Source of the DNA: Flavobacterium petrolei
Lineage (GTDB): Bacteria > Bacteroidota > Bacteroidia > Flavobacteriales > Flavobacteriaceae
Reading direction: 5' to 3'
Assembly: GCF_003314435.2 (NCBI RefSeq)
Contig: NZ_QNVY02000001.1
Span: forward strand, 620,001-684,000
Length of the DNA: 64,000 bases
Below, piece after piece: positions 16,721 through 25,369 of the stretch. The notes below the pieces were generated by a model. The model ran no database searches and was not told the DNA's origin. It saw only the letters and a program-made list of their open reading frames with translations. The position numbers and the translations under genes are program-made. Position 1 is the first letter of the stretch. The number at the start of each line of letters is the position of its first letter.

Positions 16721-19468
16721 ATGAAATTCAAGTTACTATTTTTAACGTTATTTATAACTGCTGTTTCTTTCGCACAGAATAAAGGAACGATAGCCGGAAT
16801 CTTAACAGACAAAGATGCTAATAATCAGTCATTACCTTTTGCTAACGTTCTTATCAAAGGAACAAATATAGGAACCAATACTGATATTGATGGTAAATAT
16901 ACCATAACAATACTACCTGGAAGTTACACTTTACAACTTAGTTTCGTAGGTTATGAATCTGTAGAGATTCCTGTGACGGTAGTTGCTGATGAAACAGTAA
17001 CTATTAACAAAGCACTAGGCTCTGCTGGATACAAGTTAGAAGATGTTGTGGTGAGAGCTACTTTTAGCAGAGAAAAGGAAACTGCATTATTATTGGACCA
17101 AAAAAATGCAGTAGCAATAAAACAAAGTATTGGCTCACAAGAACTATCGCGCAAAGGAGTTAGTGATGTAGCAACTGCAGTAACTAAAACTACTGGAATA
17201 ACAAAACAAGAAGGTTCTGGAAATATATTTGTCAGAGGTTTAGGAGACCGCTACAACTCTACCACCATGAACGGTTTGCCAATTCCGTCAAACGATCCAG
17301 AAAAGAAAAACTTAAACCTTGAGATTTTTTCAACAGATATTGTTGAATACATATCGATTGATAAAGTTTACAACGGCAGTATCTATGGTGATTTCGCAGG
17401 AGGAAATGTTGACATTATCTCTAAGGACTATAAAGGAAAAGGATTCTTAAAAATTGATATCGGATCAAAAGTAAACACAAATGCAATTGCTGAGGATAAT
17501 TTTAAATTGCGCAAGGGTTATGACTTATTTGGTTTCACCAAACAATCTATACCAAACAACCCGCTTACCGAATTCAATTACGGTTCGCTTCAAATGAAAG
17601 ACTATACACCAATAGCTTCCTCTTTTGGAATATCGGGAGGAAAGTCATTTGACATAGGTTCAGAAGGAAAACTTAGCTTTTTTGCAACTGCTTCATTTGG
17701 GAATGACTTTTCTGCAAAAAGTAACGGTACAGCGAAGGCAAGCGTTAACGGTAACGGTGTAGCTAATAAAATCTTTAATAGGTTTAGTGAATTAGAATAC
17801 GAAACTAATACTACTGGGATGGCTAATATTGGTTATAAAATAAACAATAACAACAAAGTAAGCTTCAACTCACTTTACATCAATACATCTACACAATCTA
17901 AAGAAGAATATTACGGGTATATTGTAGATATTGCAAATGACGGAAATGGTTTAATTCGTCGTTTTAACTATGAAAAGAACAGTTTGTGGATAAACCAGAT
18001 ATTAGGAGAAAATAAAATTGGAGAGCGTTCTAAATTAAATTGGGGAATTTCATACAATATTATTGATGGAAGCATGCCAGATAGAGTCCAAAATATTTTT
18101 AGAAACGAAGCTACAGGTTATCAATTATCGAGTATCTCAGCTCCAGACAATCATAGATATTTTCAAAAATTAAAAGAAGATGAACTTGCTGCAAACGCAT
18201 CTTATGATTACAAATTCAACAAGAATGAAGACGGTGATTTTCTAGGGAAAGTTACTTTTGGTCTAAATGAAAGAATAAAATCAAGAGGTTTTCAAGCTAC
18301 ACAATTTAATGTAAAAGCTACAGAGGGAAATACAAACACAATTGTTGACCCAAATAATTTAGATTTATTCTATAACCAAGCTAATTTTAGTAACGACAAT
18401 TTTAGGATAGCTACTTTCCGAGGAAATTCTCAAGTGTTTAACGCCCTATTCCCGCAAACTTACGGCGGTGACTTAATGATTCATGCCGCATTTGCAAACA
18501 CAGAATATAAATTCAAAAAATTAACTGCCTTACTTGGCCTTAGAGGAGAACAAATTACTCAAAAAGTAGCGTGGAACACCCAATTAGGATCAATTGGTGA
18601 GGATCAATTAGAAAAGACTGCTTTTTTACCAAGTTTAGTTGTAAAATATGAATTGAATGATAAGCAAAATTTACGTTTAGGGTTGAGTAAAACGTATACT
18701 TTACCGCAATTTAAAGAAAGAGCACCTTTTATTTATGAAGAAGTATTACAAGTAAAAGTAGGAAATAAAGATTTATACGAATCTGACGACTACAATATCG
18801 ACATCAAATGGGAAATGTTTCCAAAAAGTAACGAGCTAATTTCAGTAACAGCTTTTGGTAAATACATTTTGAACCCAATGAATGAAGTAACAATATCATC
18901 ATCTTCAAATGATATCTCTTTTATAAACACAGGAGATTATGGTTATGTTGCAGGTGCTGAACTTGAATACAGAAAAGAACTTTTTAATATCGATTCAAAT
19001 AACGCTAAGAAACTTTCAGCTGGAATTAATCTTTCGTACCTATATAGCAACCAAGAATTGAATTCAGAAAAAGTAAAAACAGAGACCGATTTTCAAGTTG
19101 ATTTTACAAATACTAAAGGACAATTCACTGGCGCTTCTGACCTATTATTAAATACTGATTTAACATTCTTTAACGAATGGAATAATAAAAAGAGTAACTT
19201 AACAACAACTTTAGCATACTCTTATTTTTCAGATAGAGTTAATGCCATTGGAACAAGTGGTAAAGGAGATTTAATTGATAAAGCCTTTGGATCGCTAGAT
19301 TTTGTTGTGAAATCTAAACTTACTGAAAAACTGGGATTAGGGTTAGTTGCAAAAAACCTACTCAACCCATCAATTAATAGGGTACAAGCAAATAATACTG
19401 GTGATGTCAACGTCCTTTCTTACAAAAAAGGAGCAACGATAAGTTTGAATTTGAATTACCAATTTTAA
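16721..19468 (+). CDS. TonB-dependent outer-membrane receptor with N-terminal carboxypeptidase-regulatory-like domain
   Basis: 915 residues. Signal peptide ends SFAQ. Residues about 23-110 are the beta-sandwich domain found before many Bacteroidota receptors (NVLIKGTNIGTNTDIDGKY, LSFVGYES). The plug follows (IFVRGLGDRYNSTTMNGLPI, FAGGNVDIISKDYKGKG), then the barrel with the usual C-terminal strand ending LNLNYQF. It imports a substrate across the outer membrane using TonB energy. It is not a SusC with adjacent SusD; instead it is followed by a beta-helix lipoprotein and a T9SS tail protein. A TACTTTGC at about 16695-16702 resembles a -7 box. Divergent to the response regulator. Confidence 0.93.
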   Translation: MKFKLLFLTLFITAVSFAQNKGTIAGILTDKDANNQSLPFANVLIKGTNIGTNTDIDGKYTITILPGSYTLQLSFVGYESVEIPVTVVADETVTINKALGSAGYKLEDVVVRATFSREKETALLLDQKNAVAIKQSIGSQELSRKGVSDVATAVTKTTGITKQEGSGNIFVRGLGDRYNSTTMNGLPIPSNDPEKKNLNLEIFSTDIVEYISIDKVYNGSIYGDFAGGNVDIISKDYKGKGFLKIDIGSKVNTNAIAEDNFKLRKGYDLFGFTKQSIPNNPLTEFNYGSLQMKDYTPIASSFGISGGKSFDIGSEGKLSFFATASFGNDFSAKSNGTAKASVNGNGVANKIFNRFSELEYETNTTGMANIGYKINNNNKVSFNSLYINTSTQSKEEYYGYIVDIANDGNGLIRRFNYEKNSLWINQILGENKIGERSKLNWGISYNIIDGSMPDRVQNIFRNEATGYQLSSISAPDNHRYFQKLKEDELAANASYDYKFNKNEDGDFLGKVTFGLNERIKSRGFQATQFNVKATEGNTNTIVDPNNLDLFYNQANFSNDNFRIATFRGNSQVFNALFPQTYGGDLMIHAAFANTEYKFKKLTALLGLRGEQITQKVAWNTQLGSIGEDQLEKTAFLPSLVVKYELNDKQNLRLGLSKTYTLPQFKERAPFIYEEVLQVKVGNKDLYESDDYNIDIKWEMFPKSNELISVTAFGKYILNPMNEVTISSSSNDISFINTGDYGYVAGAELEYRKELFNIDSNNAKKLSAGINLSYLYSNQELNSEKVKTETDFQVDFTNTKGQFTGASDLLLNTDLTFFNEWNNKKSNLTTTLAYSYFSDRVNAIGTSGKGDLIDKAFGSLDFVVKSKLTEKLGLGLVAKNLLNPSINRVQANNTGDVNVLSYKKGATISLNLNYQF

Positions 19469-19492
19469 AATAACAACATTCTACATTATTAT

Positions 19493-19523
19493 AAAAGAGC
19501 AGCTTAATAGCTGCTCTTTTTGT
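19493..19523 (+). terminator. Terminator after the TonB receptor gene
   Basis: AAAAGAGCAGC / GCTGCTCTTTT stem with a 6-nt loop and T run; it separates the receptor from the lipoprotein, which must therefore have its own promoter or receive read-through. Confidence 0.88.
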
Positions 19524-19721
19524 ATTTCTAATTATTAAATAGGATTTATAATAGAGCTATACTATCGAATAAACTATAGCTCATTAACTTAATCTGATTT
19601 ACATTAAATTAATATTGAAGTCGCTTTTTATTAAACAAACATTCATCTTTAGATAACATCAAAAAAAAGTACTTGTTGCATCTTTGTACCAGTAAATAAC
19701 AAAAAAATTTATTTAACAATC

Positions 19722-20930
19722 ATGAAAAAATCAACTTTAAAATTATTCGGGATTTTAACATTAGCTGCAGGTTTAATTACTAGCTGTTCATCTGATGACA
19801 ATCCTACACCATCCACTCCACCTTCATCTACATTTACAGCAGATGCAAACAATTTTCAAGGAGCTATAAACGATGGTGAAGTTACTCTGGACGCAACAAA
19901 AACGTATAAATTAACAGGTAAAATTCAAGTTAACAATGGCGCTACATTAACAATTCCAGCCGGAACAGTTATTCAAGGAACAGGAGGTACATCATCTTAC
20001 ATTGCTGTTGCTCAAGGAGGAAAAATAAATGTAAATGGTACAGCAGCTAAACCAGTAGTAATGACATCTGGTCTAGCTACCAAATTTGCTGGAGATTGGG
20101 GTGGATTGGTTATTTGTGGAAAAGCTCCTATTAATCGCATAACTGGAGGAGCTGGATCTGCGCAATCTGAAGTAGCTGACTTAACTTACGGTGGAACTGT
20201 AGCGAATGACAATTCTGGTTCAATTACTTATTTAAGAATTGAATATGCTGGAGCTGCTTTTAACAGTGAAAAAGAATTTAACGGACTTTCATTATTTGGA
20301 GTTGGTTCTGGAACTAAAATTGATTACGTAGAATTTTACCATGGTGCTGACGATGGAATTGAATTCTTTGGAGGAACTGTAAATACATCTAACTTAATTT
20401 CTATTGGAAACGAAGACGATCAGTTTGACTGGACTGAAGGATGGTCTGGAACAAACACAAATTGGTTTGGTAAACTAGGATTTGGTAAAGGAAATAGAGG
20501 AATTGAGGCAGATAATTTTGAATTAGGTTACGCTAATACTCCCATCGCTAACCCTACTATTACTAACTTAACTCTTGTAGGTCCTGGAAGTGCTCCAACA
20601 AGTGGTACATGGTTAGAAAACGACGCGATGAAATTAAGAAGAGGTACAAAAGGTATTTTTACAAATTTAGTATTAAGCGGATGGAAAACAGGTTTTAATG
20701 TTGAAAACAACGAAACAATCGCATTTATTCCAACTGCATTAAAAGCAGTTAATATTAGTTTCATTGATGTATTGACAAAAACTAAAGGTACTTTAAATGT
20801 TGTTGCTCCTGCAACTAGCGGTGCAAGTGCTGATGTATCTGGAATTGTTTCATCAGAGGGTGCTGCAACTGGTGCTGGAAATGGCGTTGCAATGCCAACT
20901 TGGGCTACTGGATGGTCAGTAGGATTCTAA
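19722..20930 (+). CDS. Surface-type lipoprotein, predicted right-handed beta-helix
   Basis: 402 residues. The lipobox (LITSC) gives mature CSSDDNPTP, and the SDD after the Cys fits the surface-export signal described for Flavobacterium lipoproteins. A Pro/Ser/Thr linker follows, then repeated short strands and Asn/Gly turns (GATLTIPAGTVIQGTGG, GGKINVNGTAAKPVVMTS, GDWGGLVICGKAPIN) typical of a right-handed beta-helix, with an acidic Gly-rich patch (YHGADDGIEFFGGTVNTS, GNEDDQFDW). No catalytic residues recognised. It lies between the TonB receptor and a T9SS tail protein, so a ligand-capturing partner for the receptor is plausible but unproven. Confidence 0.8.
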   Translation: MKKSTLKLFGILTLAAGLITSCSSDDNPTPSTPPSSTFTADANNFQGAINDGEVTLDATKTYKLTGKIQVNNGATLTIPAGTVIQGTGGTSSYIAVAQGGKINVNGTAAKPVVMTSGLATKFAGDWGGLVICGKAPINRITGGAGSAQSEVADLTYGGTVANDNSGSITYLRIEYAGAAFNSEKEFNGLSLFGVGSGTKIDYVEFYHGADDGIEFFGGTVNTSNLISIGNEDDQFDWTEGWSGTNTNWFGKLGFGKGNRGIEADNFELGYANTPIANPTITNLTLVGPGSAPTSGTWLENDAMKLRRGTKGIFTNLVLSGWKTGFNVENNETIAFIPTALKAVNISFIDVLTKTKGTLNVVAPATSGASADVSGIVSSEGAATGAGNGVAMPTWATGWSVGF

Positions 20931-20953
20931 TAAAAATCTTATATAAACAAAAG

Positions 20954-20984
20954 GCACTTCTCTTTCAAGAGAGGTGTTTTTTTT
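20954..20984 (+). terminator. Terminator after the beta-helix lipoprotein gene
   Basis: CACTTCTCT / AGAGAGGTG stem (one G-T pair) with TTCA loop and a run of ten T. Confidence 0.88.
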
Positions 20985-21035
20985 TGGTATGCTTTTTGAA
21001 ATATATTTTGTATATTTACTATTCAAAATGATCTG

Positions 21036-21374
21036 ATGGCAAAAAACTACTTTTATATTATTATTGTATTGGTTCTTTTATTTTCTCTGAGCGTTAGTGC
21101 TCAGGAAACTAAACCGCAACCAAGAACACAAGAAACCGCTACTATAGAAGGTTTAAGCTTGTATCCGAACCCTGTGAGTAATGGCAAAGTTTACATTTCT
21201 ACGAAAAACGACTTGGATAAAGAAATAATTATCTTTGATGTTTTAGGAAAAAAAGTACTTCAAACCACGATAAGCTCAAGAGAATTAAATGTTTCTAATC
21301 TATCCTCTGGTGTTTACATCATAAAAATTAATGAAAAAGAAGCATCAGCGACCAGAAAATTAATCATCCGATAA
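21036..21374 (+). CDS. Small protein made of a signal peptide and a T9SS type A sorting domain
   Basis: 112 residues. A signal peptide ends SLSVSAQ, about 20 residues of linker follow, and the remaining 75 are a type A T9SS C-terminal sorting domain: LYPNPVSNGKVYI, IIIFDVLGKKVLQ, LNVSNLSSGVYIIKI and final RKLIIR. In normal T9SS cargo this domain follows a large passenger; here there is none, so the product would be a bare sorting tail. It could be a remnant, a competitor for the secretion machinery, or a small surface protein. It follows the TonB receptor and lipoprotein but has terminators on both sides. Confidence 0.88.
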   Translation: MAKNYFYIIIVLVLLFSLSVSAQETKPQPRTQETATIEGLSLYPNPVSNGKVYISTKNDLDKEIIIFDVLGKKVLQTTISSRELNVSNLSSGVYIIKINEKEASATRKLIIR

Positions 21375-21390
21375 TTTCAAAAATACACTA

Positions 21391-21423
21391 TCAAAGCTCC
21401 AATTGCAATTGGGGCTTTTTTTA
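21391..21423 (+). terminator. Terminator after the T9SS tail gene
   Basis: AAGCTCCAATT / AATTGGGGCTT hairpin (one T-G pair) followed by seven T. Confidence 0.85.
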
Positions 21424-21476
21424 TATCTTGTTCAAATAGAATCAATCCTAAGAATCAAGTTTATCCAATTCCGTTA

Positions 21477-21508
21477 TTGGTTTGCCTTTAAATTTTTGAT
21501 TACTTTTG
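21477..21508 (+). promoter_or_regulatory. Bacteroidota-type promoter of the LuxE-like gene
   Basis: A TTG at 21477-21479 (with an adjoining TTTG at 21481-21484) and TACTTTTG at 21501-21508 match the -33 and -7 boxes. A start of transcription near 21515 would leave the TTG at 21506 upstream of the transcript, supporting the TTG at 21521 as start codon. Confidence 0.6.
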
Positions 21509-21520
21509 CAAAAAAAATTC

Positions 21521-22501
21521 TTGATCACAGCCTCCGATATATTTTCTATTTCCAGTCAAAAACAATTTGAAAAAATTGCTTTGAAAGTATTTCGTTTCCA
21601 ATACGAAAACAACTTAGTCTATCAGGAATTTTGTGATTTTCTAAAAACAGATCCTCACAAAGTAAAATCGCTACAACAGATTCCCTTTTTACCAATTCAG
21701 TTTTTTAAGAGTCATCAGGTGGTTTCGAATACCAATCCTATTCAGGAAACCTTTACCAGTAGCGGTACAACCGGAATGATAACCAGCAAACATCTGGTTA
21801 CCGATGTTACTTTGTATGAAGAAAGTTACCAGAAAGGATTTTCCGAATTTTATGGGAATATCGAAGATTATGTAGTTTTAGCCTTGCTTCCATCCTATCT
21901 GGAACGGGAAGGTTCCTCCTTAATTTACATGGTTAAGGATTTAATTGAACTTTCCAATCATCCTGAAAGCGGTTTTTACCTGCACAATCACGAAGAATTG
22001 ATTGCCAAGCTTATCGCTTTAGATGAAGCAGGTCAGAATGTAATCCTGATCGGAGTGACATTTGCTTTATTGGACTTAATAGAAAAATACCAGTTTCAAT
22101 TGCAGCATACCATTATCATGGAAACAGGCGGCATGAAAGGCAAACGCAAAGAAATGATTCGGGAAGAACTGCACGAACAATTGTGTAAAGGATTTGGCGT
22201 TTCAGCCATACATTCTGAATATGGAATGACCGAATTGCTTTCGCAAGCCTATTCTTTAGGAAACGGCGTGTTTGAATGCCCTTCTTGGATTCAAATACTT
22301 ATTCGTGACACCGAAGATGCTTTGACCTATATTCAAGACGGAAAAACGGGCGGAATCAATGTGATCGATTTGGCCAACATCAATTCCTGTTCGTTTATTG
22401 CTACGCAGGATTTGGGCAAAAAAAATCCCAACAACTCTTTCGAGGTATTGGGACGTTTTGATAATTCTGATATTCGAGGTTGTAATTTGATGGTTCTTTA
22501 A
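21521..22501 (+). CDS. LuxE-like acyl-protein synthetase/acyltransferase family protein
   Basis: 326 residues in the version chosen. The family is recognised from the adenylation-type core: [15 protein letters not shown] is the nucleotide-binding loop, and [18 protein letters not shown] plus [14 protein letters not shown] match LuxE and coenzyme F390 synthetase-like enzymes, which activate fatty or aryl acids as AMP esters. No luxC, luxD or luxAB is in the window, so luminescence is not implied. Both candidate starts are TTG (21506 and 21521); the promoter favours 21521. The gene ends in a stop that overlaps the converging tyrS stop by 2-3 bases. Substrate unknown. Confidence 0.8.
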   Translation: MITASDIFSISSQKQFEKIALKVFRFQYENNLVYQEFCDFLKTDPHKVKSLQQIPFLPIQFFKSHQVVSNTNPIQETFTSSGTTGMITSKHLVTDVTLYEESYQKGFSEFYGNIEDYVVLALLPSYLEREGSSLIYMVKDLIELSNHPESGFYLHNHEELIAKLIALDEAGQNVILIGVTFALLDLIEKYQFQLQHTIIMETGGMKGKRKEMIREELHEQLCKGFGVSAIHSEYGMTELLSQAYSLGNGVFECPSWIQILIRDTEDALTYIQDGKTGGINVIDLANINSCSFIATQDLGKKNPNNSFEVLGRFDNSDIRGCNLMVL

Positions 22502-23790
22502 ACCACCCTCACCACAAAATAGTTTTTCTTTCCACTTTGCAACAATACAAATTGATTGTTGATTAAATCTTTCGTCGAAAACACAAAATCTTCAGCAACT
22601 TTTTCTCTATTTACTGAAATAGAATTAGCCGTCAAAGCGCGTCTAGCTTCGCCATTCGATTTTAAAAATCCCGTTTTTTCGTTTAAAACGTCAACAATAT
22701 TGATTCCGGTTTCAATTTCGTTTCTGCTGATTTCCGCTTGAGGAACACCATCAAAAACATCTAAGAAAGTAGCTTCATCCAATTGTTTCAAATCGTCTGA
22801 AGTAGAATTCCCGAACAATATATTCGATGCTTTTATCGCATTTTCTAAATCTTCCGCTGAATGTACCATTACCGTAGTTTCTTCGGCCAAACATTTTTGT
22901 AACAAACGTAAATGTGGTGCTTCTCTATGTTTTTCAGTTAAAACTTCGATTTCTTCTTTGGATAAAAAAGTAAAGATCTTGCTGTATTTTTCAGCATCAA
23001 CATCAGATGTATTCAACCAATATTGGTAAAATTTATAAGGAGAAGTTCTAGCCGAATCCAACCAGATATTTCCACCTTCAGATTTTCCAAATTTGGTTCC
23101 ATCCGCTTTAGTAATCAATGGACAAGTCAATGCGTACGCTTTTCCACTGGCGATTCTGCGCACTAATTCGGTTCCTGTTGTGATATTTCCCCATTGGTCA
23201 CTTCCACCCATTTGCAACGTACAATTCTTTTCTCTGTACAAATGCAAAAAGTCATATCCTTGAACCAATTGGTACGTGAACTCTGTAAATGACATTCCTT
23301 CGGCAGCTTCAGAAGACAAACGTTTCTTCACAGAATCTTTTGCCATCATATAATTTACCGTGATATGTTTTCCTACATCACGAATAAAATCCAGAAAAGA
23401 AAAGTTCTTCATCCAGTCGTAATTATTCACTAATTCTGCTGCATTAGCCGAATTAGAAGTAAAATCCAGAAAACGAGCCAATTGACCTTTTATAGCTTCT
23501 TGATTGTGACGCAAAGTCGCTTCGTCCAATAAATTTCTTTCATTCGATTTTCCGGATGGATCACCAATCATTCCTGTTGCACCACCTACTAACGCTAATG
23601 GCTTGTGTCCCGATAGTTGAAAATGTTTCAATAACATCACTCCTACTAAATGTCCTATATGCAATGAATCGGCAGTTGGGTCAATTCCCACATACGCCAC
23701 ACGCATTTGTTCCATCAAATGTTCTTCTGTGCCGGGCATAACATCGTGGAGCATTCCTCTCCAAGTTACTTCTTCAATAAAATTCTTCAT
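22498..23790 (-). CDS. tyrS: Tyrosyl-tRNA synthetase
   Basis: 430 residues, bacterial TyrRS length. Class I motifs: HIGH at 44-47 (SLHIGHLVG) and KFGKS at 233-237; the tyrosine-recognising region has [14 protein letters not shown] and [14 protein letters not shown]-terminal S4-type RNA-binding domain ends the protein ([21 protein letters not shown]). I chose the ATG at 23790 ([10 protein letters not shown]); an in-frame ATG at 23802 adds four residues. It attaches tyrosine to tRNA-Tyr in the cytosol. Converges on the LuxE-like gene and diverges from the epimerase gene. Confidence 0.98.
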   Translation of the reverse strand: MKNFIEEVTWRGMLHDVMPGTEEHLMEQMRVAYVGIDPTADSLHIGHLVGVMLLKHFQLSGHKPLALVGGATGMIGDPSGKSNERNLLDEATLRHNQEAIKGQLARFLDFTSNSANAAELVNNYDWMKNFSFLDFIRDVGKHITVNYMMAKDSVKKRLSSEAAEGMSFTEFTYQLVQGYDFLHLYREKNCTLQMGGSDQWGNITTGTELVRRIASGKAYALTCPLITKADGTKFGKSEGGNIWLDSARTSPYKFYQYWLNTSDVDAEKYSKIFTFLSKEEIEVLTEKHREAPHLRLLQKCLAEETTVMVHSAEDLENAIKASNILFGNSTSDDLKQLDEATFLDVFDGVPQAEISRNEIETGINIVDVLNEKTGFLKSNGEARRALTANSISVNREKVAEDFVFSTKDLINNQFVLLQSGKKNYFVVRVV

Positions 23791-23917
23791 CTTTTTAATC
23801 AATTTACTTTCGTCAATTCAGCCTTTTAGGCTTCGTGTGCACAAAGATAAAATTTATTGCGGATTAGGTTATTTGTTTAATAGGTTATTCGAAAAAAATT
23901 ATTCGTATTTTCGTAGC

Positions 23918-24919
23918 ATGATTTTAGTCACAGGAGGAACCGGTTTAGTAGGCGCACATTTATTGCTTCATTTAATTGAATCCCAAAGTATCGGGACAGA
24001 AAAAGTGCGTGCCATTTATCGAAGTGTCGCTACACTAGAGAAAACCAAGTCGCTGTTCTCCATGTACAAAAAGGAAGCATTTTTCGAGCAAATTGAATGG
24101 ATTCAAGCAGACATTACCGAAGTCCCTTCGTTAGAAATCGCCTTTCAAAATATTGACACTGTGTATCATTGCGCCGCTTTGATTTCTTTTGATCCAAAGG
24201 ATGAAGATATATTGCGAAAAACAAATATTGAAGGCACAGCAAATATTGTAAATTTCTGTATCGCCTATCAAATAAAAAAACTTTGTTTTATAAGTTCCAT
24301 TGCCACTTTGGGCGATTTACTACCTCATGAAAAATTCATTACCGAAGAAACCGAATGGAATCCGGAAAAGTACCATAATGATTATGCCATTTCTAAATAT
24401 GGTGCCGAAATGGAAATCTGGCGCGGACAGCAAGAAGGTTTAGAGGTAATAATTGTAAATCCAGGCGTAATTCTCGGACCCGGCTTTAGAGAGCAAGGTA
24501 GCGGACAACTTTTTACGAAAGTAAAAAACGGATTGAAATTTTATACACTGGGTTCCACAGGATTTGTTGCCGTTACTGATGTTGTTCGAATGGCGCATGA
24601 GTTGATGGAAAGCGAAATCAAAAACGAACGCTTTACTTTGATTGCAGATAATAGTATTTTTCGTGACATTTTGAATGCCATGGCTGATGCACTCGACGTG
24701 AAACGACCTGAAATTCACGCAAAACCTTTTTTTATGGAAATACTCTGGAGATTGGATTGGTTTGTTTCAAATGTTTTTCAACAAAAGAGAAAATTATCGC
24801 AAGCCACTGCAAGAGCTTCTTACTCGGAAAACACCTATTCAAATCAGAAGATTAAAGACCAATTGAAAACTGATTTCATCGACATCCACCACTACATAAA
24901 AGACATTTCGAAATTGTAA
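23918..24919 (+). CDS. NAD-dependent epimerase/dehydratase (extended SDR) family protein
   Basis: 333 residues. The ATG at 23918 starts directly with the Rossmann strand ILVTGGTGLVGAH; longer frames back to 23729 run through the tyrS start and are rejected. Active-site YxxxK is seen as YAISKYGAE, with the upstream Ser in ISSIATLGD, and VYHCAALISFDPKD is the extended-SDR core. Typical reactions are sugar-nucleotide epimerisation, dehydration or reductase steps (dihydroflavonol reductase-like). The substrate cannot be read. It converges on the DUF4296-pyrC operon with 15 nt between stops. Confidence 0.88.
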   Translation: MILVTGGTGLVGAHLLLHLIESQSIGTEKVRAIYRSVATLEKTKSLFSMYKKEAFFEQIEWIQADITEVPSLEIAFQNIDTVYHCAALISFDPKDEDILRKTNIEGTANIVNFCIAYQIKKLCFISSIATLGDLLPHEKFITEETEWNPEKYHNDYAISKYGAEMEIWRGQQEGLEVIIVNPGVILGPGFREQGSGQLFTKVKNGLKFYTLGSTGFVAVTDVVRMAHELMESEIKNERFTLIADNSIFRDILNAMADALDVKRPEIHAKPFFMEILWRLDWFVSNVFQQKRKLSQATARASYSENTYSNQKIKDQLKTDFIDIHHYIKDISKL

Positions 24920-24934
24920 AAATCTGCAATTTTT

Positions 24935-25360
24935 CTATTTCAATTTTGTAGTGTCACCAACAATTGGAGCTGGTTTTTTATTGTTTTGAAGAACCGGTTT
25001 CTTTTTCTTTTTTTCGACAGTTACTAATGAATCGGCACTTTTTTTAGTGGTTTCCAATCGTTTTGTAATTTGCTCAAACATCAATTTATAATCTTCATAA
25101 TCTGATGCGTAATACACATTACTTTTAGCAAACTGAAGGCTGTCGACTTTATATTTTTTTAGAATAAAATCTCTTGGATTTATTTTAAAAGTATCCAAAG
25201 AAACAGGGTTTTGATACTTTATTGCTTCCAAAACAGATAAATCATACATAATATCAAGCATTACATCTTTTTCGATAAGACGTTCTGGTTTTTGTACTAC
25301 TTCCTCTTTGCAACTTACCAAGAAAGTCAATACTACTAAAAATAGTATGGTTTTTTTCAT
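24935..25360 (-). CDS. DUF4296 lipoprotein
   Basis: 141 residues. Lipobox LTFLVSC gives an N-terminal Cys17 followed by KEEVVQKPE. The RLIEKDVMLDIMYDLSVLEA helix and NPRDFILKKYKVDSLQFAKS are characteristic of the DUF4296 family, short Bacteroidota lipoproteins of unknown role; the tail is rich in Lys and Pro. The ATG at 25360 follows pyrC by 9 nt; an ATG at 25369 adds three residues. Last gene of the operon with pyrC and the polyprenol-phosphate glycosyltransferase, an order common in this group. Confidence 0.85.
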   Translation of the reverse strand: MKKTILFLVVLTFLVSCKEEVVQKPERLIEKDVMLDIMYDLSVLEAIKYQNPVSLDTFKINPRDFILKKYKVDSLQFAKSNVYYASDYEDYKLMFEQITKRLETTKKSADSLVTVEKKKKKPVLQNNKKPAPIVGDTTKLK

Positions 25361-25369
25361 CTGATACAT

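Noticed and set aside
23729..23917. N-terminal extension of the epimerase gene
   Set aside because: The added 63 residues cross the tyrS start region and do not belong to the Rossmann fold, which begins exactly at the ATG at 23918.
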